The position numbers and the translations under genes were made by a program. The notes below the pieces were generated by a model that was given only the letters and a program-made list of their open reading frames with translations, ran no database searches and was not told the origin of the DNA. DNA of 64,000 bases from Sphingomonas sp. YR710. GTDB lineage: Bacteria; Pseudomonadota; Alphaproteobacteria; Sphingomonadales; Sphingomonadaceae. The stretch spans positions 62,001-126,000 of the forward strand of contig NZ_FMZJ01000007.1 in assembly GCF_900101455.1 (NCBI RefSeq), in the 5' to 3' direction. The first letter of the stretch is position 1, and every line of letters starts with the position of its first letter. This document shows, in pieces, positions 62,720-64,000 of this stretch.

Positions 62720-63075
62720 TCCTCGTCGACAGTTCCGTCTGGATAGATCATCTCCGAAGCGCCGATGCTGACCTCTCCCGCTGCCTCGCAGCGGACCAGG
62801 TTCTGTCCCATCCGTTCGTCCTCGGCGAGATCGCTTTGGTCAGTCTACGTCAGCGGGATATCGTGCTCGGAGCGCTCCGCGGATTGCCCACAGCGACGCT
62901 CGCCAGTGACGACGAGGTGCAAATCCTGATCGATCGGGAATCGCTCCATGGCATCGGGATCGGCTATGTCGATGCCCACCTGCTGACCTCCGTGCGCCTC
63001 ATGCCCGGATCCCGGCTGTGGACCCGCGACAAGCGGCTGCACGGAGTGGCGGCAAAGTTGGGGCTCATCGATTAA
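62716..63075 (+). CDS. vapC: VapC PIN-domain toxin
   Basis: 119 residues. PIN acidic residues: V-D-S-S-V-W-I-D-H-L, G-E-I-A-L-V, Y-V-D-A-H-L-L and T-R-D-K-R-L. It is coupled to vapB by four bases. Its stop TAA shares bases with the xerC stop on the other strand (TTAA), so the two genes end exactly against each other. Confidence 0.9.
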   Translation: MILVDSSVWIDHLRSADADLSRCLAADQVLSHPFVLGEIALVSLRQRDIVLGALRGLPTATLASDDEVQILIDRESLHGIGIGYVDAHLLTSVRLMPGSRLWTRDKRLHGVAAKLGLID

Positions 63076-63995
63076 GCCCGCGGGTGGGCATTCCGGTACA
63101 CATCGAGCAGATGCGCCGCATCGACGCCCGTATAGACCTGCGTCGACGACAGGCTCGCGTGCCCAAGCAATTCCTGCAGCGAGCGCAGATCGGCACCCCG
63201 CCCGAGCAGGTGCGTCGCAAAGCTGTGCCTTAACGCATGCGGCGTGGTACGCTCGTTCAAACCCAGACGCACCCGCGCCGCCTGAACCGCGCGGCGGATG
63301 ATCTCCGGGGCCAGCGGGCCGCCGCGCGCACCCCGGAACAGGATTTCGCCGGGAGCCGTGCCGTAGGGGCACAGGCCGACGTAAAGCTCGATCGCGGCAC
63401 GTACCGGCGCGATCAACGGCACGATCCGCGTCTTGGCGCGCTTGCCCGTCACCGACAGCGTTTCGCCGAGCGGCAATATGTCGCCGGTCAGCGCCATCGC
63501 CTCGCCGATGCGCAAGCCCGCGCCGTAGAGCAGCAACAGCACCGCCTCATCGCGCGCGGCGATCCAGGGTTCGCTCGCAGATTCGGCGGCGTCCTCGGCG
63601 ATGGCGGCGATGTCGGCCGGAGCGACCGGGCGCGGGACGCCCTTCTTGACCCGTGGCCCCTTCATCTTGACGGAGTTGCCGCTGCCACCCTGCCCGGCCC
63701 GGACGAAATCGAGAAAGCCCCGTACCGCCGACAGTTCGCGCGCGGCCGAACTGTTGCCCAAGCCATCGCCGCGTCGTTCGGAGAGGAAGCCGCGCAAATC
63801 GCCGCGATCGATGCTGGCAAGCATGGTGGCGTCCACCATCTGGCCGCGATGCTGGCCCAGAAAGCCGATCAGCCGATGCGCGGTCGCCTGATAGGCGCGG
63901 ATGGTATGTTCGGACCGCCGCCGGTCGCGGCGCAGATGATCGGCCCAGGCGACGGCGAGCGCGCGGGCCGGGTGGTCATCCAGTGCTATGTTCAC
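63072..63995 (-). CDS. xerC: Tyrosine recombinase XerC
   Basis: 307 residues from GTG 63995. The SAM-like N-terminal domain (S-E-H-T-I-R-A-Y) precedes the catalytic domain with G-A-G-L-R-I-G-E-A (first Arg), T-P-H-A-L-R-H-S-F-A-T-H-L-L (H-x-x-R), L-G-H-A-S-L-S-S-T-Q-V-Y-T (His and nucleophile Tyr). Length and motifs fit the chromosome-dimer recombinase acting at dif rather than a phage integrase; no att sites or phage genes are nearby. The true start could lie just beyond the window. Confidence 0.9.
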   Translation of the reverse strand: MNIALDDHPARALAVAWADHLRRDRRRSEHTIRAYQATAHRLIGFLGQHRGQMVDATMLASIDRGDLRGFLSERRGDGLGNSSAARELSAVRGFLDFVRAGQGGSGNSVKMKGPRVKKGVPRPVAPADIAAIAEDAAESASEPWIAARDEAVLLLLYGAGLRIGEAMALTGDILPLGETLSVTGKRAKTRIVPLIAPVRAAIELYVGLCPYGTAPGEILFRGARGGPLAPEIIRRAVQAARVRLGLNERTTPHALRHSFATHLLGRGADLRSLQELLGHASLSSTQVYTGVDAAHLLDVYRNAHPRA

Positions 63996-64000
63996 GTTCG

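Noticed and set aside
63072-63995. Phage or island integrase with an attachment site
   Set aside because: Motifs and length fit housekeeping XerC; no tRNA, direct repeat or phage gene is adjacent in the window.
1-64000. tRNA, rRNA or riboswitch genes
   Set aside because: I looked through the intergenic gaps and saw no cloverleaf-like or known riboswitch sequence; gaps are short and mostly explained by terminators, repeats and promoters.

Overview
The window is GC-rich, densely packed bacterial chromosome. Several gene blocks point to an alphaproteobacterium, most likely a sphingomonad: dusB-ntrB-ntrC-ntrY-ntrX-hfq-hflX, a fused ispDF followed by a cinA C-terminal-type gene, ratA-lipA, mazG, ettA and xerC. 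The Hfq is a tandem two-domain protein. The genus cannot be fixed from sequence alone.

Layout. (1) 1-2.9 kb: a c-di-GMP-type pair (PilZ protein plus the start of a CHASE4 membrane protein that runs off the left edge), then a scarred stretch with a possible transposase relic, a clean terminator, a short PilJ/MCP-like signalling protein and the C-terminal stub of a GNAT protein. (2) 2.9-11.2 kb, minus strand: an EF-G paralogue cut after domain II, a TauD-type dioxygenase, and a secreted module (SH3-like protein, M48 metalloprotease, TPR-CHAT protease). (3) 11.3-15.3 kb: a HAD phosphatase and an F420 module (NADPH:F420 reductase and fused CofG/CofH FO synthase). (4) 15.5-19.6 kb: membrane-lipid and envelope genes (DAG kinase-like, PAP2, GT2, polytopic membrane protein). 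(5) 19.6-33.3 kb: mazG, GNAT, hflX, hfq, both Ntr two-component systems, dusB, ispDF, cinA-C, ratA and lipA. (6) 33.4-47.6 kb: beta-carbonic anhydrase, a toxin-antitoxin pair, ettA, an M28 peptidase, a sulfur module (Blh-like MBL protein, two YeeE/YedE halves, TauE/SafE), rmuC, a CHASE4 chemoreceptor, and a CHASE2 adenylate/guanylate cyclase with a secreted partner. (7) 47.8-52.8 kb: cysS, a ThDP enzyme and an aldehyde dehydrogenase. (8) 52.9-62.3 kb: a four-gene multiheme cytochrome operon. (9) 62.5-64 kb: vapBC and xerC.

The most interesting locus is 52943-62275. Four tightly coupled plus-strand genes encode a five-heme exported cytochrome, a lipoprotein with two GlcG/HbpS-like domains, an outer-membrane beta-barrel, and a 1342-residue protein with ten CxxCH motifs followed by an LVIVD-type beta-propeller. 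The parts list (periplasmic multiheme, barrel, decaheme) resembles a porin-cytochrome electron conduit of the Mtr/Pio kind. The proteins do not look like MtrA/B/C, and the HbpS and propeller components are unusual. Two stacked inverted repeats lie just upstream and may be operators.

Other notable points: NtrX lacks the GAFTGA sigma-54 contact loop; the antitoxin at 34 kb looks like a ribbon-helix-helix/Phd-tail hybrid and is preceded by phased TGTGA repeats; two perfect palindromes precede the sulfur operon; and three hairpin-forming intergenic repeats are present. All function calls rest on reading motifs in the translated sequence; no database search was run.
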